A stretch of 64,000 nucleotides of DNA, taken from Brenneria nigrifluens DSM 30175 = ATCC 13028. GTDB lineage: Bacteria > Pseudomonadota > Gammaproteobacteria > Enterobacterales > Enterobacteriaceae. The position numbers were made by a program, and so were the translations under genes. The notes under the pieces were generated by a model that did no database searches, had not been told where the DNA came from, and saw only the letters and a program-made list of their open reading frames with translations. This document shows, one piece after another, positions 8,802-16,786 of this stretch; position 1 is the stretch's first letter, and the number at the start of each line of letters is the position of its first letter. The DNA lies in the NCBI RefSeq assembly GCF_005484965.1, contig NZ_CP034036.1, positions 4,216,001 through 4,280,000 of the forward strand, in the 5' to 3' direction.

Positions 8802-9676
8802 GCTTCCTCCCGCTGCGGCTGCGCCAGCAATGTCAGCCAGTGGGTGATGGTCGGGCGTTTTACCAGGGCCACGAAATCCACATCGTGGCCCTGCTGACGC
8901 CAGCGCGCCGCCAGCGACATGATGCGTACGGAGTCCAGCCCGTAATCCAGCAGGTTTTCGTCATCGTCCACCTCGCCGCAATCCTCATCCAGAAGCGGCA
9001 ACAGCTCCGCCCGCAGACGGAATTTTCCGTACCCTTGCGCAGCGGGTTCATCCGCTACCAGTTGGTCGGTGGCGACCACCCGGGCGCAGCGGCCGGCGCC
9101 ATAGCGCAGGGCCATCATATGCTCCTCCAGGGAGAAATCGGCCAGCGCGTCGGCCACCATAAAGGGCTTAATATCGCGCATAAAAGCATCGTTGGCCGTG
9201 GTAAGGCAGCCGATATGGGCGTAAACGCCGCATATAATCAGTTGATCGCGACCGGCGTCGCGCAGCCGTTGTTCCAGGTCGGTGCGCAAAAACGCGCTAT
9301 AGCGCCATTTCACCAGCACGGTATCCGCGCCCTCCGGCGTCAGGGCGTCGGTGATGTTCTGCTGTTCGGGATAGTTATTCAGCCCCGGCCCCCACATATC
9401 GTTCAACAACGCCCGGTCGGCGGCGCTCTGATTATTCGGCTGGGCGGTGTAGAACACCGGAATGCCGTGCTGACGGCAAAACTTTTTCAGGCGCGCTATA
9501 TTGTCGATAAGCCGGGCGGTCAGCGGGCTGTTCTCCCCCCAGAAATTAAGAAAATAGCGCTGCATATCGTGGATAAGCAACGCCGCCCGCGCCGTTTCCA
9601 GCGGCCAGTTCACCTTGTTGTCGGGCAGCGCGTCCGCCGACGGCAGAGGGTAGCTATTCAGTTTGGGAATACTCAT
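8798..9676 (-). CDS. entB: Isochorismatase / aryl carrier protein
   Basis: The 292-residue bifunctional protein follows E. coli EntB (285 aa) throughout. The N-terminal isochorismatase half contains ALLIHDMQRYFLNFWGE and LVKWRYSAF, then GVYAHIGCLTTANDAFM. The C-terminal carrier domain has DYGLDSVRIM, whose serine takes the phosphopantetheine arm. It hydrolyses isochorismate to 2,3-dihydro-2,3-dihydroxybenzoate and later carries the DHB group as a thioester to the NRPS. It overlaps entE and entA by four bases on each side, so the three are translationally coupled. The likely modifying enzyme is the EntD-type protein at 1126-1842. Confidence 0.96.
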   Translation of the reverse strand: MSIPKLNSYPLPSADALPDNKVNWPLETARAALLIHDMQRYFLNFWGENSPLTARLIDNIARLKKFCRQHGIPVFYTAQPNNQSAADRALLNDMWGPGLNNYPEQQNITDALTPEGADTVLVKWRYSAFLRTDLEQRLRDAGRDQLIICGVYAHIGCLTTANDAFMRDIKPFMVADALADFSLEEHMMALRYGAGRCARVVATDQLVADEPAAQGYGKFRLRAELLPLLDEDCGEVDDDENLLDYGLDSVRIMSLAARWRQQGHDVDFVALVKRPTITHWLTLLAQPQREEA

Positions 9677-11298
9677 GGATGACTCTCCTGCGGGATAAGC
9701 TGCTGCGCCATCTCGCGCAAACGCTGTTTATCAACTTTACCCACCGGCGTTTCCGGTAACGCAGGCAGGCTTGCAAAACGATCCGGCAATTTGTAATCGG
9801 CAATGCCCTGCTCGCGCAGATGACGGCGCAGCGCCACGGATTTGATCGCTTCCCGGCAAACGACGAAAGCGCAGCTCTTTTCCCCCATCATCGGATCGGG
9901 AATCGCCACCAGCGCGGCGTTGATCACCTGAGGATGGCGTAAAAGCAGGTTTTCAATCTCCTCGGCGGCAATCTTTTCGCCGCCGCGGTTAATCTGATCT
10001 TTCTCCCGCCCCACCACCTGCAAGTAGCCGTCCTCGCGCTGGATCACCACATCGCCGGAGCAGTAGAAACCCTGTTCATCAAATACCTGCCGGTTATGCT
10101 GCGGACTGCGGTAATAGCCCCGAAAGGTGTAGGGGCCGCGGGTCATCAGGCGCCCTGCCTGTCCGCGCGGTTGAGGGTTGCCAGCGGCATCGGCCACCCA
10201 GACTTCGTCATCTGTACTGATGGGACGCCCCTGGGTGGTGAAAATACGCTCATCGTCGTCGTCCAGACGGGTGTAGTTCACCAGCCCTTCCGCCATGCCG
10301 AACACCTGCTGGAGCCGGCATCCCAGTTCGGCGGGAATGCGCCGGGCCAGCGCTTCGCTCAGCCGCGCGCCGCCGACCTGTAATAATTCCAGGCTGTGCA
10401 GCGCCGTGCGCTGCCCGGCCAGCGCGACCGCCTCCAGCCATAGGCTTACCGCCGGCGGCACCAGCGCCGTAACGTTAACCCGATGCCGTTCAATCAGCGG
10501 GAAACAGTGGGTCGCGCTGGGGTCGCTCGCCATCACCACCGTTCCCCCGGCATAGAACACGCCCAGCGCGCCCGGCGAACTCAGCGGGTAGTTATGGGCG
10601 GCCGGCAGGGCGCACAGGTAGCGGGTTTGGGCGTCAAAACGGCAAATATCCACGCTGGCGCGGATACTGTAGTAGTAATCGTTATGGGTACGGGGAATCA
10701 GTTTCGGCGTGCCGGTGCTGCCGCCGGATAGTTGGAAAAACGCCACCTCGTCCGGCGGCGTCGGCGAGGAAAGATTATCATCCCCGCTTTCCTGCAGCAG
10801 ATGGTGCAAATCGCGCTCAGGATCGCCGTCGCCGCGCAGTATGATCTGTTGTAAAGAAGGGTGACTCTGTTGCAGCGTCGCAATAAACCTATCGTCCTGG
10901 AACAGCTCATGGCCGCGATCGGCGATCAGCAACGCCGGCGCGATCTGCTGCGCATAGGCGCTCAATTCACTGCGCTGATGGTTGAACAGCGCGTTCACCG
11001 GCACCACGCCAATACGCAGCAAGGCGAAATAGGTCTGGTAAAATTCGGCGATATTCCCCAACTGCACCAGCGCCGTTTGTCCGCGCCGCACGCCGCGCCG
11101 CGTCAGCGCGCCCGCCAGGCGGTTGACGCTGTGGTTTAGCTGGCGATAGCTGAAACGGCGATCGCCGTCGATCAGCGCCAGCGCATCGTTGTCTTTGTGG
11201 CGGCTGAGAATATCGCCCAGCGGCCGGTCGGTCCAATAGCCGCGCTCACGATAGCGCTGCTCCAGCGCTGCAGGCCAGCGGTTGAATTCAATGTTCAT
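9673..11298 (-). CDS. entE: 2,3-dihydroxybenzoate-AMP ligase
   Basis: The 541-residue stand-alone adenylation enzyme starts MNIEFNRWPAALEQRYRERGYW, like E. coli EntE. Diagnostic segments are the P-loop-like LSGGSTGTPKLIPRTHNDYYYS, the pocket segment AAHNYPLSSPG (the Asn is typical for DHB), VFGMAEGLVNYTR, and the C-terminal GREKDQINRGGEKIAAEE. It forms DHB-AMP and transfers DHB to the carrier domain of EntB. The frame is open to 11373 but that extension lies inside entC; the ATG at 11298 overlaps the entC stop by four bases. E. coli EntE also accepts salicylate, relevant to the salicylate genes at 42.8-44.4 kb. Confidence 0.96.
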   Translation of the reverse strand: MNIEFNRWPAALEQRYRERGYWTDRPLGDILSRHKDNDALALIDGDRRFSYRQLNHSVNRLAGALTRRGVRRGQTALVQLGNIAEFYQTYFALLRIGVVPVNALFNHQRSELSAYAQQIAPALLIADRGHELFQDDRFIATLQQSHPSLQQIILRGDGDPERDLHHLLQESGDDNLSSPTPPDEVAFFQLSGGSTGTPKLIPRTHNDYYYSIRASVDICRFDAQTRYLCALPAAHNYPLSSPGALGVFYAGGTVVMASDPSATHCFPLIERHRVNVTALVPPAVSLWLEAVALAGQRTALHSLELLQVGGARLSEALARRIPAELGCRLQQVFGMAEGLVNYTRLDDDDERIFTTQGRPISTDDEVWVADAAGNPQPRGQAGRLMTRGPYTFRGYYRSPQHNRQVFDEQGFYCSGDVVIQREDGYLQVVGREKDQINRGGEKIAAEEIENLLLRHPQVINAALVAIPDPMMGEKSCAFVVCREAIKSVALRRHLREQGIADYKLPDRFASLPALPETPVGKVDKQRLREMAQQLIPQESHP

Positions 11299-12482
11299 GC
11301 GACACACTCCCGATCGTTGGTTATCCCAAAGGCGTTGAGCATGGTGCTCAGCTTCACGCCGGTTTCGTTCCATTCGGAAACCGGCTGCGAATCCGGCACG
11401 ATGCCGGCGCCGGCAAACAGCGTCACCCGGTTGTCACGTACTTCGCCGCAGCGGATGGTGACCACCCACTCGCCGTTGCCCCGCGCATCGCACCAGCCGA
11501 CGATGCCGCCGAACAGCCCGCGATCGAAGGGTTCCAGGGAGGCGATCAGGGAACGCGCCGCCTGGAACGGCGTACCGCACAGCGCCGGGGTGGGATGGAG
11601 AAGACAGGCCATAGAGAGTGCGTTTTCCCGCGCATCGTCGACCTCGGCGGTAATTTTGGTCGCCAGATGCCACAGCACAGGCGTCGCCAGCAGTGACGGC
11701 GTTTCCGGTATCTGCAAGGCGCGGCAGCGGGAAGCCAGCGTCTGCCGCATCGTATCGATGACTAACCGGTGTTCATGGCGATCTTTATCTGAACGCATCA
11801 GCGACTGCTGCAAACGACGGTTTTCCGCCGGGTCGTCACTGCGCCGGGCCGAGCCGGCCAGCGGTTGTGAAGTCACCACCTTGCCCTGCTGGCGCAGCAG
11901 CAGTTCCGGGCTGGCCCCCAGCAGCGCCCCCTGCGCCAGCGGCACATGGAAATTATAACTTCCGGGATTTTGCCGATTGAGCAACAGCAGCAGATGTATG
12001 GAATTCAGCGGGCGATCGGTTTCAATCTCCAACAGACGCGAAAGCACCACCTTATTCAGCGCGCCGCTACGAGTGGCATTGACGCCGGCGGACACCATCC
12101 AACAGAAAACGTCATGGGCGGGGATCTGATGCAGTTGCCGGATGCGCAGCGGTTCTTCTTTCAACGCAATATCCGCCAGGGCATCACGCGAAAACCAGCG
12201 GCTGTCTTGGGGAACAAACAGGCTGGCGGGTTTTCTTTTGTCAAACGGGATAGCCCCGACGATCAGCGGGTTGGCTATTCCATCGCGCTGCGCCCGGGCG
12301 AAAAGCTGACGCAATTGCTGCTGAAAATGGCCGTCAAGCGCCGCGCCACTATCCACCGGACAGTCCAGCGCCGCATAACACCCGCGCGCATGCAGGCTTT
12401 TACCCGGCGACAGAAAAAGAAAATCGTCGTTCTGCAGTTCGCTGACATCCAGATGTGGAGGTGTGGCAGATAGCGTAGACAA
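11295..12482 (-). CDS. entC: Isochorismate synthase of the siderophore operon
   Basis: The 395-residue chorismate-utilising enzyme has LNKVVLSRLLEIE with the general-base lysine, HEHRLVIDTMRQTL, LHPTPALCGTPFQAA and the C-terminal GGIVGWCDARGNGEW and LFAGAGIVPDSQP. It isomerises chorismate to isochorismate, committing it to DHB. It is followed by entE with a four-base overlap and is separated from the receptor gene by 148 bp containing a hairpin. A second isochorismate synthase at 43255-44382 shares most motifs but belongs to a different operon. Confidence 0.96.
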   Translation of the reverse strand: MSTLSATPPHLDVSELQNDDFLFLSPGKSLHARGCYAALDCPVDSGAALDGHFQQQLRQLFARAQRDGIANPLIVGAIPFDKRKPASLFVPQDSRWFSRDALADIALKEEPLRIRQLHQIPAHDVFCWMVSAGVNATRSGALNKVVLSRLLEIETDRPLNSIHLLLLLNRQNPGSYNFHVPLAQGALLGASPELLLRQQGKVVTSQPLAGSARRSDDPAENRRLQQSLMRSDKDRHEHRLVIDTMRQTLASRCRALQIPETPSLLATPVLWHLATKITAEVDDARENALSMACLLHPTPALCGTPFQAARSLIASLEPFDRGLFGGIVGWCDARGNGEWVVTIRCGEVRDNRVTLFAGAGIVPDSQPVSEWNETGVKLSTMLNAFGITNDRECVA

Positions 12483-12589
12483 GATATATTCCTTATGTTC
12501 GTTGAATAATAACCGGTTGATGGGATTATTATTTCTGTTAACAAGGGGATTGCGTTAATGAATACGTTCTTTGGCTGACGTTAACGGAT

Positions 12590-12616
12590 ACCGGGCGACA
12601 ACGTCCGCCGCCCGGT
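12590..12616. terminator. Hairpin between the receptor gene and entC
   Basis: ACCGGGCG (12590-12597) and CGCCCGGT (12609-12616) make an 8-bp stem with an 11-nt loop, 14 bases beyond the receptor stop codon on the minus strand. There is no U-tract. It may stabilise the receptor part of the transcript or act as a partial terminator, giving more receptor than biosynthetic enzymes. Confidence 0.45.
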
Positions 12617-12630
12617 GTGCTTGCCAGGAA

Positions 12631-14847
12631 TCACCAGCTATAGCTGACGCTGGCGATAATGCTACGGCCTACGCCATAGAAGCAGGCCGTAGCGCCGCTA
12701 CATGACGCCACATAATGTTTGTCGCTCAGATTATTGACGTTAAGCTGCACCTCCGCCCCTTTCAACCTGGACGACGCTGCGCCCAGATCGTAACGCGCCA
12801 TGGCGTCATACAGGGTATAGGCTGGCACAGTGAAATTCTCCGCATTATCGCCGTAGCTGGTGCCGATATAGCGCACCCCGGTGCCGACGGTAATCCCCTT
12901 CAGCGCGCCGCTCAGGAAACTGTAACTGCCCCAGGCGGATGCGCTATGCTTCGGAATGGCTGCTGGTGTCTTGCCCGCAGGATTGTTGTTACTGACACTT
13001 TCTTTCGTTTCGGCATCGGTATAGCTATAGGCCACCATCAGACTGATTTCCGGCGTCAATTGAGAACGGATTTCGGTTTCCAGTCCTTTGGAACGTACTT
13101 TACCAATCTGCTCGTTGTACTGAGTCACACTGTTATAAGAAGTAATATTTTCCTGGGTAATATCAAACAGCGAAAGGGTTAATAGCGTGTTGCTGTCTTT
13201 GGGTTGAAATTTCACCCCGACTTCCTTCTGTTCGCCGGTAGTGGGCTTAAAGGGATCGGAACCCGGTGCACCGGAACTCAGGTTTGGTTCGAACGATGTA
13301 CTGTAGCTGATATAGGGAGAAATACCGTTATCAAAGGCGTATAGCAGACCGGTACGGCCGGTGAATTTGCTATCGTTTTGCTGCTCGGTAGTGTTGTTGG
13401 TACGGTCCAGCGTGCGCACCTCGCTCCAGTCATGGCGGCCGGACAGGAGCAGATTCCAGTTATTCCACTCCAGTTGATCCTGCAAGTAGACGCCCACCTG
13501 ATCGAGCTTTTTCTTGGTACTATCAAATAACGGCAACTCGCCAATCGTAATGCCGTAAACCGGGTTGGCCCAGTCAAATGAACACTTGTCGCAAGAGAGC
13601 CGCCAATATTTATAATCGCGGTTTTGCCACTTATAATCCAGACCTCCGATGGCGCTGTGCTTGATCTGTCCAGTATAGAACTGTGCTTTCAACTGGTTAT
13701 CCAGCCCAAGCTCATCAACCTTGGTTTGCTCTTTTGCAGGACGGCGCCCCAAAATGGTATCGGTATATGTCTCGCTGCCCGTGGTATAAACCAGATATCT
13801 ATAGGTTTCATCCAACCGCGAGTAACGCACATTCTGCTGGAACGAAAATACATCGTTAATGGTGTGATCGAAAATATAGCCAATTGCCGTCTGTTCCCGT
13901 TTCGACTGATTATAGCTCGGTTCGCTAACGTTCATATCGTAAGGAATATAACCAGCAACGCTCTCCTTAACGGTACCGTATATTGGCAGGAAATTACGGT
14001 ATCCGGCTTTCGGGTCGTTCTGATAGCTGGTCAGCAGGGTAAAACTGGTATCGGCATTAGGTAGCCAGGTCAGCGCCGGGGCGATGGCAACACGTTCCCG
14101 TTTAGAATCCTTGATGAATTCATGTTTAGTACTGGCAATTCCATTCAGACGGTAGAGCAGAGATTGATCGTCATTCAGCGCGCCGCCGAAATCAAATGCC
14201 GCCTCCGCCAGATGCTGATTACCGCCGCTAAACTTCACCTTGCGGATATCCTGCGCCGTCGGGCGCTTGCTGGTCATGCTGACCAATCCGCCGGGGTTGA
14301 CCTGACCGTACAGCACCGAAGCCGGACCATGCACCAGTTCCACCCGCTCCAGCAGCCAGGGATCAAAAGTTCCTAACGCAGCACCCTGCCCGCTCAGTCC
14401 GTAGCTTAAGCCGTCCAGAAATTTAGGTGCAAAGCGAAAGCCGCGCACCACCACCTCATCATTGCGATTGGACGAACCACGGTAGTTGGTAAAGGCGCCG
14501 CTGGAATAACTCAACGCGTCCGATACCGAGGAAACCGCCTGGGCGTCCATCTGGTCGCGCGTGACGACGCTAATGGTTTGCGGGGTTTTGATTAATGGCG
14601 TGCTGGTTTTCGTCCCGGCGGCGCTTGCTTTGGCGACGATGCCTTTCAACGGCGCGGTAACGCTTTCCGCATTATCGCCTGCCGTAACGACGATGGTGTC
14701 ATTACCGCCGGTTGTTGCAGCGTCAGTCGTGGCGGCATGGACCAGCGGCGATATCAGCAAAGTAGAAACAATAGCCAGCGGTATACGGTGATTATCAACA
14801 CGGAAATTAATGAGACATGCTAACGGTTTCTTGGTCGTTTTAAACAT
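12631..14847 (-). CDS. fct: TonB-dependent ferric siderophore receptor (Fct/FhuA-like)
   Basis: The 738-residue precursor has a long signal peptide ending about SPLVHA and the TonB box DTIVVTA near residue 50. A plug domain follows (TPQTISVVTRDQMDAQ, LVHGPASVLYGQ, PGGLVSMTSKRP), then a beta-barrel ending in the aromatic VSYSW. Two close cysteine pairs (SCDKCS in mid-barrel, ASCSGATACFYG near the end) match the FhuA subfamily. Known relatives include Fct, the ferrichrysobactin receptor of Dickeya. It is the first gene of the receptor-entCEBA operon and diverges from the esterase-NRPS operon, which supports a role as receptor for the siderophore made here. Confidence 0.93.
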   Translation of the reverse strand: MFKTTKKPLACLINFRVDNHRIPLAIVSTLLISPLVHAATTDAATTGGNDTIVVTAGDNAESVTAPLKGIVAKASAAGTKTSTPLIKTPQTISVVTRDQMDAQAVSSVSDALSYSSGAFTNYRGSSNRNDEVVVRGFRFAPKFLDGLSYGLSGQGAALGTFDPWLLERVELVHGPASVLYGQVNPGGLVSMTSKRPTAQDIRKVKFSGGNQHLAEAAFDFGGALNDDQSLLYRLNGIASTKHEFIKDSKRERVAIAPALTWLPNADTSFTLLTSYQNDPKAGYRNFLPIYGTVKESVAGYIPYDMNVSEPSYNQSKREQTAIGYIFDHTINDVFSFQQNVRYSRLDETYRYLVYTTGSETYTDTILGRRPAKEQTKVDELGLDNQLKAQFYTGQIKHSAIGGLDYKWQNRDYKYWRLSCDKCSFDWANPVYGITIGELPLFDSTKKKLDQVGVYLQDQLEWNNWNLLLSGRHDWSEVRTLDRTNNTTEQQNDSKFTGRTGLLYAFDNGISPYISYSTSFEPNLSSGAPGSDPFKPTTGEQKEVGVKFQPKDSNTLLTLSLFDITQENITSYNSVTQYNEQIGKVRSKGLETEIRSQLTPEISLMVAYSYTDAETKESVSNNNPAGKTPAAIPKHSASAWGSYSFLSGALKGITVGTGVRYIGTSYGDNAENFTVPAYTLYDAMARYDLGAASSRLKGAEVQLNVNNLSDKHYVASCSGATACFYGVGRSIIASVSYSW

Positions 14848-15051
14848 AGATTCATCCCTTCAAAAAACAGCCTTGTCGTAAGTTCACTCAAGATGATTTG
14901 AGCTTCTTAAACCACCGCAAAGGCCGGAGCACACCTTATCCCCACTAAGTAACAACCGGTTTTCGCGTGGAATATTATGATTTAAAACAATCATATAAAT
15001 AGCTCTTAATGTTCTCTCAGCGGGAAGAGAGATCGACATATTATTGCAAAT

Positions 15052-15070
15052 GTAAATGAATCTCAATATT
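15052..15070. promoter_or_regulatory. Fur box in the receptor/esterase divergent promoter
   Basis: Read on the minus strand, the 19-mer AATATTGAGATTCATTTAC matches 13 of 19 positions of the Fur consensus GATAATGATAATCATTATC. It lies in the 327-bp AT-rich gap (14848-15174) between the two divergent siderophore operons, about 105 bp before the esterase start. No gene is visible in this gap. Iron repression of both operons is the expected behaviour. Confidence 0.65.
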
Positions 15071-15174
15071 ATTCGCGTTAACGTCAGAAATTGTAAAGCA
15101 ACCGCGTCACCTTATCGCTTATGTCATGAAAAGGTAAGGAACGTAAACGTAACGAAAATCTCCGAGAGGTTTTA

Positions 15175-16533
15175 ATGCTTAAAAAACAACCACCTGGAAC
15201 TGCCACTGCGTTTCTCTCATCCGCGTCGGCAGGGGACTATCTCTGGTGGCGGCAGATAGCCGGAATCGGCACACCCTTAGTGGAAATCTGGAATGAAAAA
15301 CAGGTTTGCATAACTTTTTTCTGGCGCGACCCGGCTGGTGACGAACATCGTTCCGCCATTCAGCAGGTTTATATTGATATCAATGGCGTTACCGATCATC
15401 ACAGCGTTACGCCGCAAAGCATGCAACGTTTGTCCGGCACCGACGTCTGGCACTGGTCGCTGACTATCGAAGCGCAATGGCGCGGCAGCTACAACCTAAT
15501 CCCCGTCACCCGCGAACAGCTACCGCCAGAATTTTATGGCGATGAGGAACAGCGCAGCCGGCAACAGCGTGAATGGTGGTGCTCGCTGTTTGCTTATGCC
15601 ATTGCCGATCCCCTGAATCCGTTGAAACCTTACAGCGCCCATTGGGGAAACGTCCTTTCCCCCGCTCATATGCCCGCTGCGCCTGCTCAGCAGGCATGGC
15701 GACAGTGGGACAGCGGCGCGGCTCCGCAACCGGATCCCCGGCGGCTGCGACTTTTCCCGTGGCAAAGCGAACGACTGGGGAATCAACGGCGCATCTGGCT
15801 GTATACCACAGGCTTCAGCGAGACAGAGACGTCACGTCCGCTGGTGATCGTGCTGGATGGTCAGAAATGGGCGCAACAGCTTCCGCTGTTTTCCGCGCTG
15901 GATGCAGAAACGGCCGCTGGACGCCTGCCAGCGGCGGTGTGGTTATTCGTTGACGTGATCGACATGCAATACCGCGAGCGGGAACTGACCTGCAATGCGG
16001 ATTTCTGGTTGGCGGTACAGGAGGAACTGCTGCCGCTGGCGGCACGGTATGCCGCCTTTAGCGACGATCCCGATCGCACCGTGGTATCGGGACAGAGCTA
16101 CGGCGGGTTGTCCGCACTTTACGCCGGCCTGTTCTGGCCGCAACGCTTTGGCCGGGTACTTACCCAGTCGGGCTCTTTCTGGTGGCCGAATATAAAAAGC
16201 CTTACGCCCGCAGCCCGCCGTCCGGAGCATGACGTTGGCTGGCTGATCAAGCAGGTTAGGCAAGGCGCCGGCAGCCAATCGCCGCTGACCGTCTTTCAGG
16301 AAGCAGGGAAGCGTGAAGACGATATCAACATGGTAAATCAACAAATGTATCAGGCGCTGATTGCCGCCGGCCACCAGGTGAACTATCGGGTGTATGACGG
16401 CGGGCACGACTCGCTGTGCTGGCGAGGCGGATTAATTGACGGATGCCGCTGGCTATTGTCCGGCGGCATCACACCAACAGACCATGAATTGACAGGTGAA
16501 CGCGATGAGTCAGGAACAGTTGAACCCTTTTGA
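15175..16533 (+). CDS. fes: Fes-like siderophore esterase
   Basis: The 452-residue protein matches the enterochelin esterase family: an N-terminal beta-rich domain (IGTPLVEIW, VTFFWRDP-like strand, LSGTDVWHWSL) and an alpha/beta hydrolase domain. The nucleophile is the serine of GQSYGG (about residue 308) and the catalytic histidine lies in GGHDSLCW (about 410). Fes hydrolyses serine ester bonds of the tri-seryl core, which releases iron in the cytoplasm. Its presence suggests the product here is an oligoester such as a cyclic or linear trimer, not only a monomer. The 3' end overlaps the mbtH-like gene by 29 bp, so the genes are co-transcribed. Confidence 0.9.
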   Translation: MLKKQPPGTATAFLSSASAGDYLWWRQIAGIGTPLVEIWNEKQVCITFFWRDPAGDEHRSAIQQVYIDINGVTDHHSVTPQSMQRLSGTDVWHWSLTIEAQWRGSYNLIPVTREQLPPEFYGDEEQRSRQQREWWCSLFAYAIADPLNPLKPYSAHWGNVLSPAHMPAAPAQQAWRQWDSGAAPQPDPRRLRLFPWQSERLGNQRRIWLYTTGFSETETSRPLVIVLDGQKWAQQLPLFSALDAETAAGRLPAAVWLFVDVIDMQYRERELTCNADFWLAVQEELLPLAARYAAFSDDPDRTVVSGQSYGGLSALYAGLFWPQRFGRVLTQSGSFWWPNIKSLTPAARRPEHDVGWLIKQVRQGAGSQSPLTVFQEAGKREDDINMVNQQMYQALIAAGHQVNYRVYDGGHDSLCWRGGLIDGCRWLLSGGITPTDHELTGERDESGTVEPF

Positions 16534-16720
16534 TGACGACAGCCTTACATTTTTTGTGCTGATCAACGAGCAGCAGCAGTACAGCTTATGGCCGGCGTTT
16601 GCCGTGCTGCCGGCAGGCTGGGAGAGCGTATACGGGCCGCACTCCCGCGCGGCATGTATTGAATATACTGAAAAACACTGGCTCGATATGCGCCCCGCCA
16701 GTCTGCGCGCCGCATCTTAA
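16505..16720 (+). CDS. ybdZ: MbtH-like NRPS accessory protein
   Basis: A 71-residue MbtH-family protein, MSQEQLNPFDDD, has the signature core VLINEQQQYSLWPAFAVLPAGWE and a later CIEYTEKHWLDMRP. MbtH proteins bind NRPS adenylation domains and are often needed for their folding and activity. It starts inside the 3' end of the esterase gene and lies 66 bp before the NRPS start, the same order as fes-ybdZ-entF in E. coli. A GTG three codons upstream is an alternative start. Confidence 0.95.
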   Translation: MSQEQLNPFDDDSLTFFVLINEQQQYSLWPAFAVLPAGWESVYGPHSRAACIEYTEKHWLDMRPASLRAAS

Positions 16721-16786
16721 GCACAATGCCAAATGCAGTAACCCGCCGGGTGCTGCCTTTCCCATTTGCCAAGCAAGGAAAACACC

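Noticed and set aside
16766..16786. TTG start for the NRPS at 16766
   Set aside because: There is no RBS before it, whereas the GTG at 16787 has AAGGAA six bases upstream and gives the expected N-terminus.
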